From contig CM055895.1 of the NCBI GenBank assembly GCA_029582155.1, forward strand, positions 51,178,250 through 51,242,249: DNA of 64,000 nt, given 5' to 3'. The first letter of the stretch is position 1. Each line of letters opens with the position of its first letter. Shown here piece after piece: positions 11,590-25,150 of the stretch. The DNA is from Panopea generosa (Eukaryota; Mollusca; Bivalvia; Adapedonta; Hiatellidae). Under the pieces are notes generated by a model that was given only the letters and a program-made list of their open reading frames with translations, made no database searches and was not told where the DNA came from. The position numbers were made by a program, and so were the translations under genes.

Positions 11590-12370
11590 TAATGTAAAAT
11601 AAAAGCAATAGCACTGCTAAATTAAACTTGGTTGTTTTAACATTTATTTTATTGAGTCACGACCAAATCAAGGTCATTAAATTCTAACTCTTATTTTTGA
11701 GAAAAGCTATGGCTTTATCTTTGTTGGTATGTCGTATGTAACATGTAACATAAGGAAATACAATTGAATTTAAGAAGTAAAAAAAATACTGTTCAGGGAC
11801 TAATCATATATTGGCTGCAATATTTTCACCTGCATCCCTTTTTTTTATAAAATACATAAGGTTACTTTTTTCAAATAAATTACATTATTTGTTGCAGTGT
11901 CTTATTAAAGTTAAAACAACCAAGCTCCACAATCAAAAATATGAAACTTGGATAACGGACGTTGTGAAAGGGATGAACATAATATATTATAATATTATAT
12001 AATAGCTATAACATGTCACTCGCCCTTATTTTCTTGTTACTACCTGAAGTTGAATGGATATGTTTGTCATAATAGTAAATATAATCAAGCACTGCTAATA
12101 TAAACCTTGGTAAATATAATGCTTACAAGAAACTATCTCTAGTAGATTATTAGCAAAGTTTGTAATTAAAGTGAAGTAAACAACAATATGAAACTTGGGA
12201 TTACAGAGTGGTAAACAATAATATCTTTATTATTTACACTCGCCACTCTTTTCTATAATAATATTGTGTAATTATCTCAAGTAGATTTTTTTGTTTGTTG
12301 AAGCATAGTTTGTCATTATAATGGAAATAGCCAAGTTATACTTTTGAAAATATAGGAATGAAAATAAACT
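11590..12370. repeat. Decayed dispersed repeat, partially duplicated
   Basis: ATATGAAACTTGG recurs near 11940 and 12188. The phrase TATCTC(T/A)AGTAGATT plus a following GTTTGT is repeated near 12135 and 12271. This suggests two diverged copies of a roughly 250-bp unit. There is no coding potential. Confidence 0.4.
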
Positions 12371-14560
12371 GGCTATAGAATCCCCCACCACCTCTGTTGT
12401 TTTTTTCATTACACTGGTTTGATCATCTATACAAGTGTTATCATAGCATCTATCTACATCATAATACTTTGGTCTATTCATAATTAAACAAAAATCTGTG
12501 GGTTAGTATATTGTGGTAGGGAGTGGTGTGTGAAAAGATACCAAAGATGAAATTGGTTAAATTATTTGATTTAATACAAAACAAACTTTAAACAAATGAC
12601 CTATTGGCCTCAACGGTCACCTGAAAATCTTTAATGGCATAAAGCTTTATGAATCTATGATCCACCCTAAGACCTCATAGGGGTGGACACCATGAAATTG
12701 ACATAGATATCAATCGTCATGTCAATAATTACAAATCACACCAAAAAACATTCACGTAAGTCTATTCAGTCATAAGAAATATCCTTTTTTTGCATTTCTC
12801 TTATATAGATTTAGTAAAGAAGGCCCACCCCTAGGGTCAAGCTAAAATAAGGCAGAGTATTTCTTTTAACACAGAAAAACAACTCTAGAAAAAAATACAA
12901 GAGCTGTCGGACGGACAGCACGCTCGATACTGTTGTAAAACAACAACTTTTTCTGAAATAAGTACCAAATGTACGGCAATTAATATAAAACTCAGGGGTA
13001 TATAAGCTATAAGTATTACATAATGCGCAAAAGTGAACGGATAGCTCACATTGCCTTAACATTATTTAATTGAGCATTTAGTTACATATGTCTTTCAAAC
13101 CTTAAAATTGCTTTAATAATTTATTAACCATTGCAGTAAAATGATATATGTGCGAATACTTGAAAGCACACCATGTACATATAATTACCTTAAATACTAC
13201 AATTGCAATACTAGAATAATATATAAGAACAATATAAGTTGGTCAACCATATCAGGAAATACTTATTTAACATTATCTGAAATAATCCAGCAAGAATTAA
13301 GATAAGATTTAGCTAATTTATTTATTGAGGGTGACATATTTAGTTTAAAACTAATCTTCCATGCGGCCCTCTATTATTTACAAAATATACAAAAATGAGA
13401 TACAAATAAAATTATACATGAAATATTCAGTGAAAAAAAATGCTAAAACATTTCTCTTCCCACATGATATTCACACACACACACACACATACACACATTC
13501 ACTTCAGGAAAACAATACATGTCAACATTAAAAGTGGTTTGTTAATTTTATATAAGGCAGTGGCAGTATGTTACTATTTACATGATTTTGAACACACTTG
13601 TACAGAAAACAAATTGAATTATACAATTTTCATCCATCTGATTAGATTGCTTTGGTATCATGGTATGCTATTACAAAAGTTTTGCTTTGATATTTTCTGG
13701 AAGATTATTCCATTTTATTGGACCAAATATATATATACTTTGTTTAAATAATTCTTTGTTCGGTTTAGCTAGTTTGATGTTGTTTGAAGAATTTGACCGT
13801 GTTACAGGAGTATTTTTATTTGTTTGTCTGAAGTAAAACATTTCATTGATTTCGGCTGAGGTTATTGGACTTCGCTATTTTGTACATAAATTTTGTTTTC
13901 CGGAAATAAATCCTATCAAAAACTGTTAGTTTTTTAAACTCCTGCAAGCTTTCTAGTGTGTTTTAATCATTGTTATTCAAGATGATTTTGCAAGCACGTT
14001 TTTGGAGCCTTAAAATTCTATCTTGGTTCATTTGACAGGTGCCAACTTATACAAAATTACAGTAATCTTCATGAGGTTGAATATAAGGTTTATAAAACTG
14101 AACTCTATGGTCAAGGCTAAGATATTGTTTAATTCTTGACAGAAGCCAAATTTTTCATGGATTTATTTTACATATGATCTACATGATTTTTCCAAATTAT
14201 GTTGTCATTAATAAATATGCCAAGTACTTAATCTTTAGATATTATGCTGAGATTTTCTCTATTAAGATCCAAATTTATATCTTTGATATCTAAACAAGTA
14301 CGTTTTTGATGTGTAATTTAAAATATAGTGTAAGCCATAGAGGATCTTCTGTTTCAAAAATATTTTATCAATGTTTTACATATGCTATATAAGCACTACC
14401 TTCAATATTTTATCATATGGTAATAAACAATTTCCTGTAAATAGATCTATAGTTTTGTATCAACACATACAGTTTATACACTATGTATTTAAACTTCACG
14501 GGACAATATATCGGTACCAGTTCATGAGAATGGATCAAAATAGTTGAACTAATCTGTACC
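12371..14560. other. Non-coding stretch with repeat fragment and (CA)n
   Basis: A fragment of the GAGCTGTCGG repeat lies at about 12830-12935 and a (CA)n microsatellite at 13472-13497. The 103-codon frame over the microsatellite (13440-13751) is not credible as a gene. Otherwise nothing is recognised. Confidence 0.45.
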
Positions 14561-14562
14561 AA

Positions 14563-17500
14563 CTATATTCATCTAATGTCCTTGATAAAGGCAAGTAATA
14601 AGGGAATCTATCACAGTATACCACATTCACCTAATGTCCTTGATCAATGCAAGTTATAAGGGAATGTATCACATTCACCTAATGTCCTTGATCAAGGAAT
14701 GTCATAAGGAAATCTATCACATTCTACCACATTCATCTTATGTTCTTGAGCTAGGAAAGTTATAAGGGAATCTACCACGTTTTACCACATTCACCTAATG
14801 TCCTTAAGAAAGGCAAATTATATGGGAATCTACCACATTCTACCTCATTCATCTAATGTCCTTGATCAAGGCAAGTTATAAGGGAATCTATCACATTCTA
14901 CCACATTCAACTAATGCCCTAGATCAAGGCAAATTATAAGGGAATCTATTACATTCTACCCCATCCATCTAATGTCCTTGATCAAGGCAATTTATAAGGG
15001 AATCTATCACATTCTACCACATTCACCTAATGTCCTTTATCAAGGCAAGTTATAAGGGAATCTTCCACATTCTACCCCATTTATCTAATGTCCTTGATCA
15101 AGGCAAGTTTTAAGGAAATCTATAACATTCTACCACATTCACATAATGTCGTTGATCAAGGCAAATTATAAGGGAATCTATCACATTCTACCACGTTCAC
15201 CTAATGTACTTGAGCAGGATGAGCTGTAATGGATTCTACCACATACTACCCCATTCATCTAATGTCCTTGATCAAGCCAAGTTATCACCGAATCTATCAC
15301 ATTCTACCGCTCTCACCTAATGTCCTTGATCAAGGCAAGTTATAAGGGAATCTATAACATTCTACCACATTCACCTTATGTCCTCAAGCTTGGCAAGTTA
15401 TAATGGAATCTACCACATTCTTCTACATTCGCCTTATGTCCTTGAGTAAGGCAAGTTATAAGGTAATTTTTCACATTATACGTTCACGCTATGTCCTTGA
15501 GCTAGGCAAGTTATAAGTGAATCTACCACATTATACACCATTCACCTCATGACCTTGAGCAAGGCATGTTATATGGGAATATACCACATTTTACCACATT
15601 CACCTAATGTCATTGATTTAGGCAAGTTATAAGGGAATCTACCACATTCTACCACATTCACCTAATGTCCTTGATCAGGACAATTTATAACAGAATCTAC
15701 CAAATTCTACCACATTCACATTATGTCCTTAATTAAGGCAAGTTATAAGGGAATCTATCACATTCTACTACATTCACCTTATGTCCTTGAGTTAGGCAAG
15801 TTATAACGGAATATTCACATTCTACAACATTCACTTAATGTCCTTGAGCAGAACGATTTATAAGGGAATCTACCACATATTACCACATTCATATAATGTC
15901 CTTGAGCTAGGCAAGTTATCAGGGAATTTATCACATTCTACCACATTCAGATTATGTCCTTGATCAAGGCAAGTTATAACATAATCTGTCACATTCTACA
16001 ACATTCACCTTATGTCATTGAGCTAGGCAAGTTACAAGGGAATTTATAACATTTTACCCCATTCATCTAATGTCCTTGAGCTAGGGAAGTTATAAAGGAA
16101 TCTATCACATTCACCTTATGTCCTTGATTAAGGCAAGTTATAAGGGAATCGATCACATTCACCTAATGTCCTTGAGCTAGGCAAGTTATAAGGGAATCTA
16201 TCACATTCTACCACAATCACTTAATGTCCTTGGTCAAGTCAAGTTATTAGGGAATATATCACATTCTACCACATTTACCTAATGTCTTTGATCAAGACAC
16301 CTTATAAGGTAATCAATCACATTCTACCACATTCACCTTATGTCTTTGAGCTAGGCAAGTTATAAGGGAATCTAAAAACATTTTACCACATTCACCTTAT
16401 GTCCCTGAGTAAGGCGAATTATATGGAAATCTACCACATTCTACCACATTCATCTAATGTCCTTGATCAACGCTAGTTATAAGGGAATCTATCACATTCT
16501 ACCCCATTCATCTAATGTCCTTGATCAAGGCAAGTTATCAGTGAATCTATCACATTATAGCACAATTACCTTATGACCTTGATCAAGGCAAATTATAACG
16601 GAATCTACCACATTCTACCCCATTCATCTAATGTATTTGAGCAAGACACGTTATGAGGGAATTTACCACATTCTACCACATTCATCTAATGTCCATGATC
16701 AAGGCAAGATTTAAGGGAATCTAACACATTGTAACCCATTCACCTACTGTCCTTGATCAAGGCAATTTATAAGGGAATCTAACACATTGTAACCCATTCA
16801 CCTACTGTCCTTGATCAAGGCAAGTTATAAGGGAATCTACCACATTTTACCCCATTTATCTAATGTCCTTGATCAAGTCAAGTTTTAAGAAAATCTATCA
16901 CATTTTACCACATTCACCTAATGTCCTTGATCAAGGCAAATTATTAGGGAATCTATCACATTCTACCACATCCACGTAATGTACTTGAGCAGGACGAGCT
17001 ATAAGGGAATCTACCACATTTTACCCAATTTATCTAATGGCCTTGATCAAGACAAGTTTTAAGGGAATCTATCACATTCTACCACATTCACCAAATGTCC
17101 TTGATCAAAGCAAATTATAAGGGAATCTATCCAATTATACCACATTCACCTTATGTCCTTGATCAAGTTATAAGGAAATCTACCACATTCCACCACATTC
17201 ATCGTATATCCTTGAGCAAGGTAAGTTATAAGGGAATGCATCACAATATATCACATTCACCTTATGTCCTTGTGCAAGGGCGAGTGATATGAAAATACAC
17301 CACATTATACTCCATTCACCTAATGTCTTTGAGCACGACAAGTTATATGGGAATCAACCACATTCTACTACATTCATCTAATGTCCATGATCAAGGCGAG
17401 TTATAAGGGAATCTATCACATTCTACACCATTCACCTCATGTCTTTGAGCAAGGCGAGTTATATGGAAATCTACCACATTCACCTAATGTACTTGATTAA

Positions 17501-19537
17501 GGCAAGTTAAAAGGGAATCTACCACATTCTACCACATTCACCCAATGTTCTTGAGGTAGGCAAGTTATAAGGGAATCTACCAAATTCTACACCATTCGCC
17601 TCATGTCTTTGAGCAAGGCGAGTTATATGGGAATATACCACATTCTACCACATTCACCTAATGTCTTTGATTAAGGCAAGTTATAAGGGAATCTACCACA
17701 TTCTACCACATTCGCCCAATGTTTTTGAGTATGGTGAATTATATGGGAATCTACCACGTTCTACAACATTCACCTAATGCCCTTTATCAAGGCAAGTTAT
17801 AATGGAATATATCGCATTCTACCACATTCACCTAATGTCTTTGATCAAGGCACCTTATAAGGTACACATTCTACCACATTAACCTCATGTCCTTGAGCTA
17901 GGCAAGGTATAAGGGAATCTACCACATCCTATCACATTCACCTAATGTCCTTGCGTAAGTAGAATTATATGGGAATCTACAACATTCTACCACATTCATA
18001 GAATGTCCTTGATCAAGGTAAGTAACAAGGGAATATATCACATTCTTCTTCATTCATCGAATGTCCTTGAGCAAGACGAGTTATAAGGGAATCTACCACA
18101 TTCTACCACATTCACCTAATGTCCTTGATCAAGGAAAGTTAAAAGGGAAAATATTACATTTTACCACATTCACCTTATGTCCTTGATCAAGGCAAGTTAT
18201 AAGGGAATTTATCAAATTCTACCACATTCATCTAATGTACTTGAACAAGGCCAATTATAAGGGAATTTATCAAATTCTACTACTTTCATCTAATGTATTT
18301 GAGCAAGGCCAGTTATAAAGGAATCTATTACATTCTACCACATTTATCTAATGTACTTGAGCTAGGCAAGTTATAAGGGAATCAATCACATTCTACCACA
18401 TTCATCTAATACCCTTGAGAAAGGCAAGTTATAAGAGATCTATCACATTCTACCACATTCATGTTATGTCTATGAGCAAAACGAGTTTTAACGGAATCTA
18501 CCACATTCTACCACATTCATATAATGTCCTTGAACAGGACGAGTTATAAGAGAATCTACCTCATTCTACTACATTCACCTAATATCCTTGATCAAGGCAA
18601 GTAATAAGAGAATATATCACATTTTACCACATTCACCTTATATCCTTAAGGAAGGCAAGTTATAAAAAAATCTATCACATTCTACCACATTTATCTAATG
18701 TACTTGAGCTAGGCAAGTTATAAGGGAATCAACCACATTCTACCACATTCATCTAATGCCCTTCAGCAAGGCAAGTTATAAGGAAATCTATCACATTTTA
18801 CCACATTCATCTAATGTCTTTGAGCAAGACGAGTTTTAACGGAATCTACCACATTCTACCACTTTCATCTAATGTCCTTAAGCAGGACGAGTTATAAGAG
18901 AATCTACCACATTCTACCACATTCACCTAATGTCCTTGATCAAGGCAAGTTATAAGGGAATCTACCACATTCTACCCCATTCATCTAATGTCCTTGATCA
19001 AGGCAAGTTATCGGCGAATCTAACACATTCTACCACATTCACCTAATGTCCATGATCCAGGCAAGTTATAAGATAATCTATCACATTCTAGCACATTCAC
19101 CTTATGTCCATGAGCTAGGCAAGTTATAAGAGAATATATCAAATTCTACCACATTCATCTAATGTACTTGATCAAGGCCAGTTATAAGGGATTCTATCAC
19201 ATTCTACAACATTCACTTTATGTCCTTGAGCTAGGCAAGTTATAAGGGAATCTATCACATTCTACCACATTTATCTAATGTACTTGATCTAGGCAAGTTA
19301 TAAGAGAATCTACCACATTCTACCACTTTCATCTAATGTCCTTGAGCAAGGCAAGTTATAAGGGAATCTATCACATTATACCACATTCACCTTATGTCCT
19401 TGTGCTAGGCCAGTTATATGAAAATACACCACATTATTACCCATTCACCGAATATCCTTGAGCAAGATGAGTTATATGGGAATCTTTCACATTCTAACAC
19501 ATTCACTTAATGTACTTGAGGCAAGTTAGAAGGGAAT
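14563..19537. repeat. Satellite array, 58-bp unit, about 85 copies
   Basis: The unit can be read as CACATTCACCTAATGTCC, then TTGATCAAGGCAAGTTATAA, then GGGAATCTATCACATTCTAC. Successive CTAATGTCC phrases start 58 bp apart (for example 14573 and 14631). Many units carry a 12-bp perfect palindrome CCTTGATCAAGG; variants read CTTGAGCTAGG or CTTGAGCAAGG. A few units lack about 10 bp. Divergence is moderate and patchy, with some adjacent near-identical units and a 348-bp (6-unit) higher-order period near 18.3-18.9 kb. 58 bp is not a multiple of 3, and no long frame is kept. Confidence 0.97.
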
Positions 19538-19675
19538 TGCAATATTGCTTATACAATTTAGAGTGAACTAATCTATGAGATGGTGTCATACTGTGACTGT
19601 ATGTACATGTATCAACTATTTATGCACGTTTAAAGGCAGTATGTAAAAATAAATGAGTGAAACATCCTAATAAAA

Positions 19676-19959
19676 TATTGATTGATTGATTGAACATTTA
19701 GCGTCATTTTAACCCATCGAGGGCTAACCATCAGTTAACCTAAGCACTGTTTCCTGGGATTAACAAGTACTCGAGCACATCCCATCTCCACAAGTAATTG
19801 ATAACTTTCCCACTTTAATCAGTGGTGATAGACGAATGATAATGGGACACAATGTCGTATAGCAATCATCACGGAGACTGTTGCCGGGCGGGGGATTCGA
19901 ACTGACGACCCCTAGATTAATAGTCAGACGCGTAACCGACTGAGCTAATCGGGCCCGGC
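19676..19959 (-). mobile_element. tRNA-derived SINE, family A, copy 3
   Basis: This reverse-oriented copy has the head AGCCGGGCCCGATTAGCTCAG on the minus strand and a GAGTTCGAA-type B-box region. Its 3' tail is a simple repeat (ATTGATTGATTGA on the plus strand at about 19676-19694). Target duplications TCCTAATAAAA flank it at 19665-19675 and 19960-19970. It inserted just beyond the satellite array. Confidence 0.92.
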
Positions 19960-19970
19960 TCCTAATAAAA

Positions 19971-21131
19971 AAAATGTATTAATAAAAGTGTAATATTATA
20001 TTGCAATAATATAAACTGATTTAAATAATGCACTCTAAATGGAGATATTTAATATATTAAATAGTCTGAACTAGATTTAACTGTAATTTAATTCTAAGAT
20101 GTTCACAGAATGATGGAAAGGTACTTATAGACCAGCATCATACAACCAATATATTAACTGCAAAAATGTTATTTAATACCCGTGTATAATTGTACAGTGT
20201 CACTGCCTGGGAATTCCCTGGTGTTTTAATTGGGGAATATAACTAAATTTTTAATATAAAGAGAGGAAATAATTTTAGACATTGTTCGGTCGAAATCAAT
20301 TTCTAACTGCCCTGCACTCAGATTTACCAGCATAGCATGTATCAACAATAGCAACCTTTATCACAGCATGCTGTCAACGCTTTCTCTCCCTGGATACTGT
20401 CCAGAACTGACCAACTGACTCCACAGAACATTAGCATTGTACAAAGATAACACAACCTGATTAACTGACACCTCTTTAACATACATACAAGTGCCATAGT
20501 ACAAAAATAACATGTTTTGTCAATATACAACATCCACTACGAAATAAACACACACACACACACACATTTTTCTTTCACTGTTAGAATAATATTATACACT
20601 AAAATGAAACACTCATACATTATGTTCATACAAAAAATGCAGAAAACAACAAAATTAAATCAAGTGACATATTTTCTTGTTCTAATACATAGATAATCGT
20701 GTTTTTTTAAAAAAAAAAATGACCAATAATAGAATTGAATACATATTTTTGTCTCATGGTCACATTAACGAACATGAAAAATTAATAAAGAAACAATTTA
20801 AAATTTATTTATTTTCGTTACATAAACAAATGTAAACTGTAAAATCTTTTAATCATACGTAATTTGAAAATTGTATTTGATACTTTACAAAATATCACCC
20901 TGTTCTACAACTTAAGATCAGAATAAATCATATTGTAAATAAGTAAACAAAGTCTATAGAAACAATTTGTACTAAAAATTATAACTATTGATATGTTCAC
21001 AGTAGACTTGATGTAAAAAAAAAACATTGGACAATTTTTCTAAGAAATCAAGTAATATAATCAAATTAAAACACCTTCATGTGCATAGTTATAATGTTTA
21101 ATTTACTAACGTGTTTCATCATAAATCACAG
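19971..21131. other. AT-rich stretch with (CA)n
   Basis: A (CA)n tract lies at 20548-20566. A 63-codon minus-strand frame next to it is Cys-rich but unrecognised. No supported exon. Confidence 0.4.
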
Positions 21132-21170
21132 CACATTAACATCATATCATCTGGGCTGATAGGAGTTCTG
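21132..21170 (+). CDS. Candidate 39-nt microexon (speculative)
   Basis: The stretch between an acceptor (a CTAAC branch-like site near 21105, then AATCACAG) and a consensus donor GTGAGT at 21171 is open in phase 0 (HINIISSGLIGVL). Phase 0 on both sides fits both the signal-peptide exon (ends phase 0) and the next candidate exon at 25733. Such a short open stretch can occur by chance, so this is only a candidate. Confidence 0.2.
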
Positions 21171-22282
21171 GTGAGTTCAAAGATGTATTACACATTTATG
21201 AATACAATCGGTTTAATATGTATGAGTGAAAATGAGGTATAGTTTGTTCTGCCAGATTTCAATGTGTTTGAACTTAATAAATAATGAGGTGAGTTCCCAG
21301 AAAACGTTTTCGGCTGGTTTCCAACAAAACTGTACATAAAGAACTTATACTATTATCAGTATGTTGTTATCCCAAAACATGCTTTGTTTTTTGGAATCCA
21401 CCAACACGGTTAACCATCATACCCAATATGTCTGGTACATTACACTTCCTGGTTGGCTGTCTAAGTGCAGGATACATGATTTCTTACCTAATGTCGGCTA
21501 CTACAGATTTTTACTAACATAATTGCAAAAAAAAATAATTTTACAAACGCATCAAACTGGCAAACGGTATGGATATGAACGTAATAAAGAGAGAAACAAT
21601 CGCAACATTAACATGATATAGCTATATAGATATATGGATATTTACTTATAAAGAGAGAGAAAACCTCAATATTAACATGATATATATATATATATATATA
21701 TATAATACCTGGCTATATAAATACATGATTTCAAACATTAGGTCAAGCCAGAGGCTAAAACTATCAGGGCTTTTTCATTATATCAAAAGAATTGTACTGC
21801 TTTAAAAAGTAAAATTAAATCTGATTGGTTAAGTAAGGTATCCGCACCTCGCAATCAAGCACTAGCTAAAACTAAAAGTTGATGAATAAAAGATATATAT
21901 ATATATATAGTCAAGGTAAAGTTTAATATGATATATCATAGGTGAGAGAAAACAAAATGCCAGCTACCATACATTTTTAGCGATGTTATTGTATAATTAT
22001 TCTTATTTATAGTTATATCATTCATTTCAGAAAATTGAAACTTATATCCTTACTGTCTGTGTTTTTGAAGAGAAGATTAAACAAAACAGAAACTATCACT
22101 TTTTTGCATTATTCGCACAGTGTTGCAGAGTTAATTTTGACTTTATTAAGATTCTATCTTACTTAACCAAATAATTTCCCATTAAAAAGTTAGACATTAT
22201 TACGCATGCCATTTTAAATCAAAATAATCATTTTTAACTTAATTCCTGTACTTTCTGCGAATAAATAAACATAATCACCAGG
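21171..22282. other. AT-rich stretch with (AT)n tracts
   Basis: (AT)n runs occur at 21680-21704 and 21893-21910. No gene seen. Confidence 0.4.
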
Positions 22283-22512
22283 GTTGCATTTCACTAAAAC
22301 ATTTTGATAAAACACAGTCGTAAAACGTAAAGTAAGAAATATTCATAATATTTTGCCTAGTCATCCTCATGAATTTAATATTGTATTTTCAGAAAACATA
22401 TAATTTTCTTAATTATTCAACCCGTAGATGGGTTTAATATCTAAAATTTTATGAATAATATACTTTACTTTTAAAACCTATTTTTATCGTAAGTTTATTC
22501 GTGAAATGCAAC
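22283..22512. mobile_element. MITE with about 70-bp terminal inverted repeats
   Basis: The left end GTTGCATTTCACTAAAACA through AAAGTAAGAAATATTCATAA is matched in reverse complement by the right end terminating at 22512 (GTGAAATGCAAC). The middle carries no coding capacity. This is consistent with a non-autonomous DNA transposon; the superfamily was not determined. Confidence 0.75.
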
Positions 22513-23097
22513 AAATGTGATCTGTTCAAATGGTGTTTGTTTGCATTTACACAGTCCACAATGCACTGTTGTGCTTTGAAAAATATTACTTTTGAATTCT
22601 GACCAAATTATGTTTCACTATGTTTATGAACATAATATATCATAATGTGTATGTTTAATGAAATTAATCAAAATTAGTGGACTTTTGTGAACTTAACATA
22701 CACTTTGAATAAATAAAAACATGTGTGTTGAATAACTTGTGGTAGAATGCACGAACTGATTAGTAACACAAACGACAAATGCAATTATATCCCTATAGCT
22801 GATATTACAGTATCAACAACACCATATTTCGTAATTATTTGATTGAACCCTGAAGCAACTGATAATGTATCCTGTTTTGCTAACGGAGCTGTTAATATAT
22901 CAACCATTATCAATACATAGCTATACTTTCATTGTGTAATAGGTAATGGCCCATACAAGTCTACTTGCTCACCCTGAAAGATGAGGTTGGGGTTCAATAG
23001 CCATTTATACATGTACTTGATTTTGAATTATGTCTAGTTTGTTATCACTTCTGATATTGTAGACATGATCTAACCCAATCCGATTTTAACAATTGTA

Positions 23098-23290
23098 TGG
23101 TGTTTAGCGTCGCTTTCAAAAAATATTCAGTCATATCGCAACGGTGTCTACTTGTGACAGTATTCTAAGCGCTGTCACACTGGAGTATCATGCCGCAGAC
23201 ACATGGTATGATACCCCACCCAGTCACATTATACTCCCACCGGACCGATCAGACCTAGAACTCTCTTCTAAATGCTGAGCGTCAAGCCGA
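23098..23290 (-). mobile_element. SINE fragment, family C body
   Basis: The minus-strand sequence shares ordered blocks with the tRNA-headed element at 46747: a CGGTC..GTCAGT-like segment, then ATGATACTCCAG, then AGCGCTTAGAATACTGTC, then GACGCTAAACACCATACAA. The tRNA head is missing, so it is 5' truncated or diverged. A third copy is at 44640-44825. Confidence 0.65.
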
Positions 23291-24536
23291 TTTTAACAAA
23301 TCAACTCTCTAAAAAAGGTTATACTCTTTTAACCCCTTTTTAAATCAATATGAAATCATGGATGGCCCGTAATAATGAGTATAGTTATATGATGCTTATT
23401 ATCACCATCTTACCAATGTATCTGTAAAATATTTGCTGGTTTTGAGGTAGCAATTTGGTTCTGATACGCTTTAATAGAACAGAAGTTCATCAACTAAAAT
23501 GTAATGACTAGCCCCTTATAAAACTCATCTTGCCTTCTAATGAATTTTAGGCAAAACACTGTCAGATAAATAACCAATCATGCTTTACAATTCGAGATTT
23601 TGCTCTGTAAATACCCAGTTTTGAAATAAGCTTTGAAAATAATTCATTTCTTCTATTGGATCCTCAGTAAAACTAGACTGATCAATTGAGCTTTAATGAG
23701 CATATAATATATCAGTTTTAACAGAGCAATTATCTTTTTTGGAAAGTACCATTTACACTTTGGTTGCTCTGTGTGAGTGAATTATGATCTCTGCGATACG
23801 TAAACGCTGTTTTATAATTATTTTTAAGAACAGCTGGTTTCCTAGTCATATTTACATTGGTGGTCTTCGATAAAACAGCTATCTAAGTATCTCAGTCGTC
23901 TAATCATGTATAATGTTGATTATACTATGAAAAAAGGTGATTATTTTTAAAATATGTAACCAATTTCATAAAAAATTGAATCAGGTGATTTAATTGTAAC
24001 AACCATTGAAATTCTAGCCAAAAAAAACTGAGCGCATAGGCCTAATTTGGAAATCCTTTGTCTTTGGCCTATTTATATCAATATCGTTATGGCAATACGG
24101 ACTTAGTGAATATATAATTAAACCATTAAGGCATTTTGAATAAAAGTCTTTTGTTTTGTCAATTCTTACATTTTGAAAAATCCTGATACACTTCCGTTTA
24201 ACAGTGTTATGTTAAAAATGTAGTGTATTATGGTATATTTTTTGAAATAGGAGTGTAAATGAATAAAAGTGCAAATAGAATACTTTTTCACATATTTTTT
24301 ATTTAATATGTAAAAATTGATATTTTAATTCATGTGTGTGTGTGTGTGTGTGTGTGGATGAAAATCCTACAAACTAATTGTTTAATGCAGTACCAGCGGT
24401 ATAGAATATTATAAATTTCTTTATGGATGAAAAATTGTTACACACTGAATGTTAAATATATACGTTGTTGTTAATCGGGTTAGCTGTTAGTTGTTGATTT
24501 CACTTTCATTGTTAAACAAGTTCTTACAACTTAGAT
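23291..24536. other. AT-rich stretch with (TG)n
   Basis: A (TG)n microsatellite is at 24333-24356. No exon recognised. Confidence 0.45.
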
Positions 24537-24697
24537 AAATCACGCTCGAATTCGTCCGTAACAGAATCAGTTCTAAGCACATGTAAAGATAGTGTCTTCC
24601 TTAACGACACTACACATACATGTAGCCTGTGAGCGGGATCGAACCTATGACCCTCCGATCAGGGTTTGAAGTTCTTCCACTGCACCACACGCTCCAC
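24537..24697 (-). mobile_element. tRNA-derived SINE or tRNA-like fragment
   Basis: On the minus strand, GTGGAGCGTGTGGTGCAGTGG leads to a B-box AGGTTCGATCCC near 24630-24645, about tRNA length from the start. A short body (24537-24620) follows it. It lacks good acceptor-stem pairing, so it is read as a SINE rather than a tRNA gene. Confidence 0.55.
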
Positions 24698-25009
24698 AAA
24701 AATATGGAATATATATCATATTAATTTCAAAAGAATATATTGATAAATAAGTGTTGTGAATTTCAAATACAATAATGAAGTGCACAGTTTTACAAACCTA
24801 CCATGGAAGTTTGAGTTGACATATAACTGACATCTTGAATATTGTTGTTTTACTTTAGACATGCAATAATGTAATGTGATTACCAGTAGTGGGGGGCGGG
24901 CATAATAATCCAACTGTATGATTCAGAAAAAGTTCAAAGGTTAGTACAATTAGTTTAGTATATAATGTTTTGTTTAAGCTCGATTACGATGAAAGCTCTG
25001 AGCTTATAT

Positions 25010-25150
25010 GAACCGCTTTCCGGTCCACTTCATGGGTAGCACCAGTACTGAATGTTGTTTTATGAGAGGCGTCGGGTCGAGCTGGGGATCGAACCCACAA
25101 CTTCTGGCGTGAGCGGCCAACACTATATCAATTAGACTACCACCCCGCTG
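25010..25150 (-). mobile_element. tRNA-derived SINE, short
   Basis: The minus strand starts AGCGGGGTGGTAGTCTAATTG (A-box-like) with a B-box GGGTTCGATCCC at about 25083-25094. A short body with CCCGACGCCTCTCATAAAAC follows. It is a tRNA-like head joined to unrelated 3' sequence, as in SINEs. Confidence 0.6.

Noticed and set aside
13440-13751. 103-codon plus-strand frame
   Set aside because: It runs through a (CA)n microsatellite and shows no domain or splice context.
14563-19537. CRISPR-like array
   Set aside because: Units are contiguous 58-mers without unique spacers, in a eukaryotic setting.
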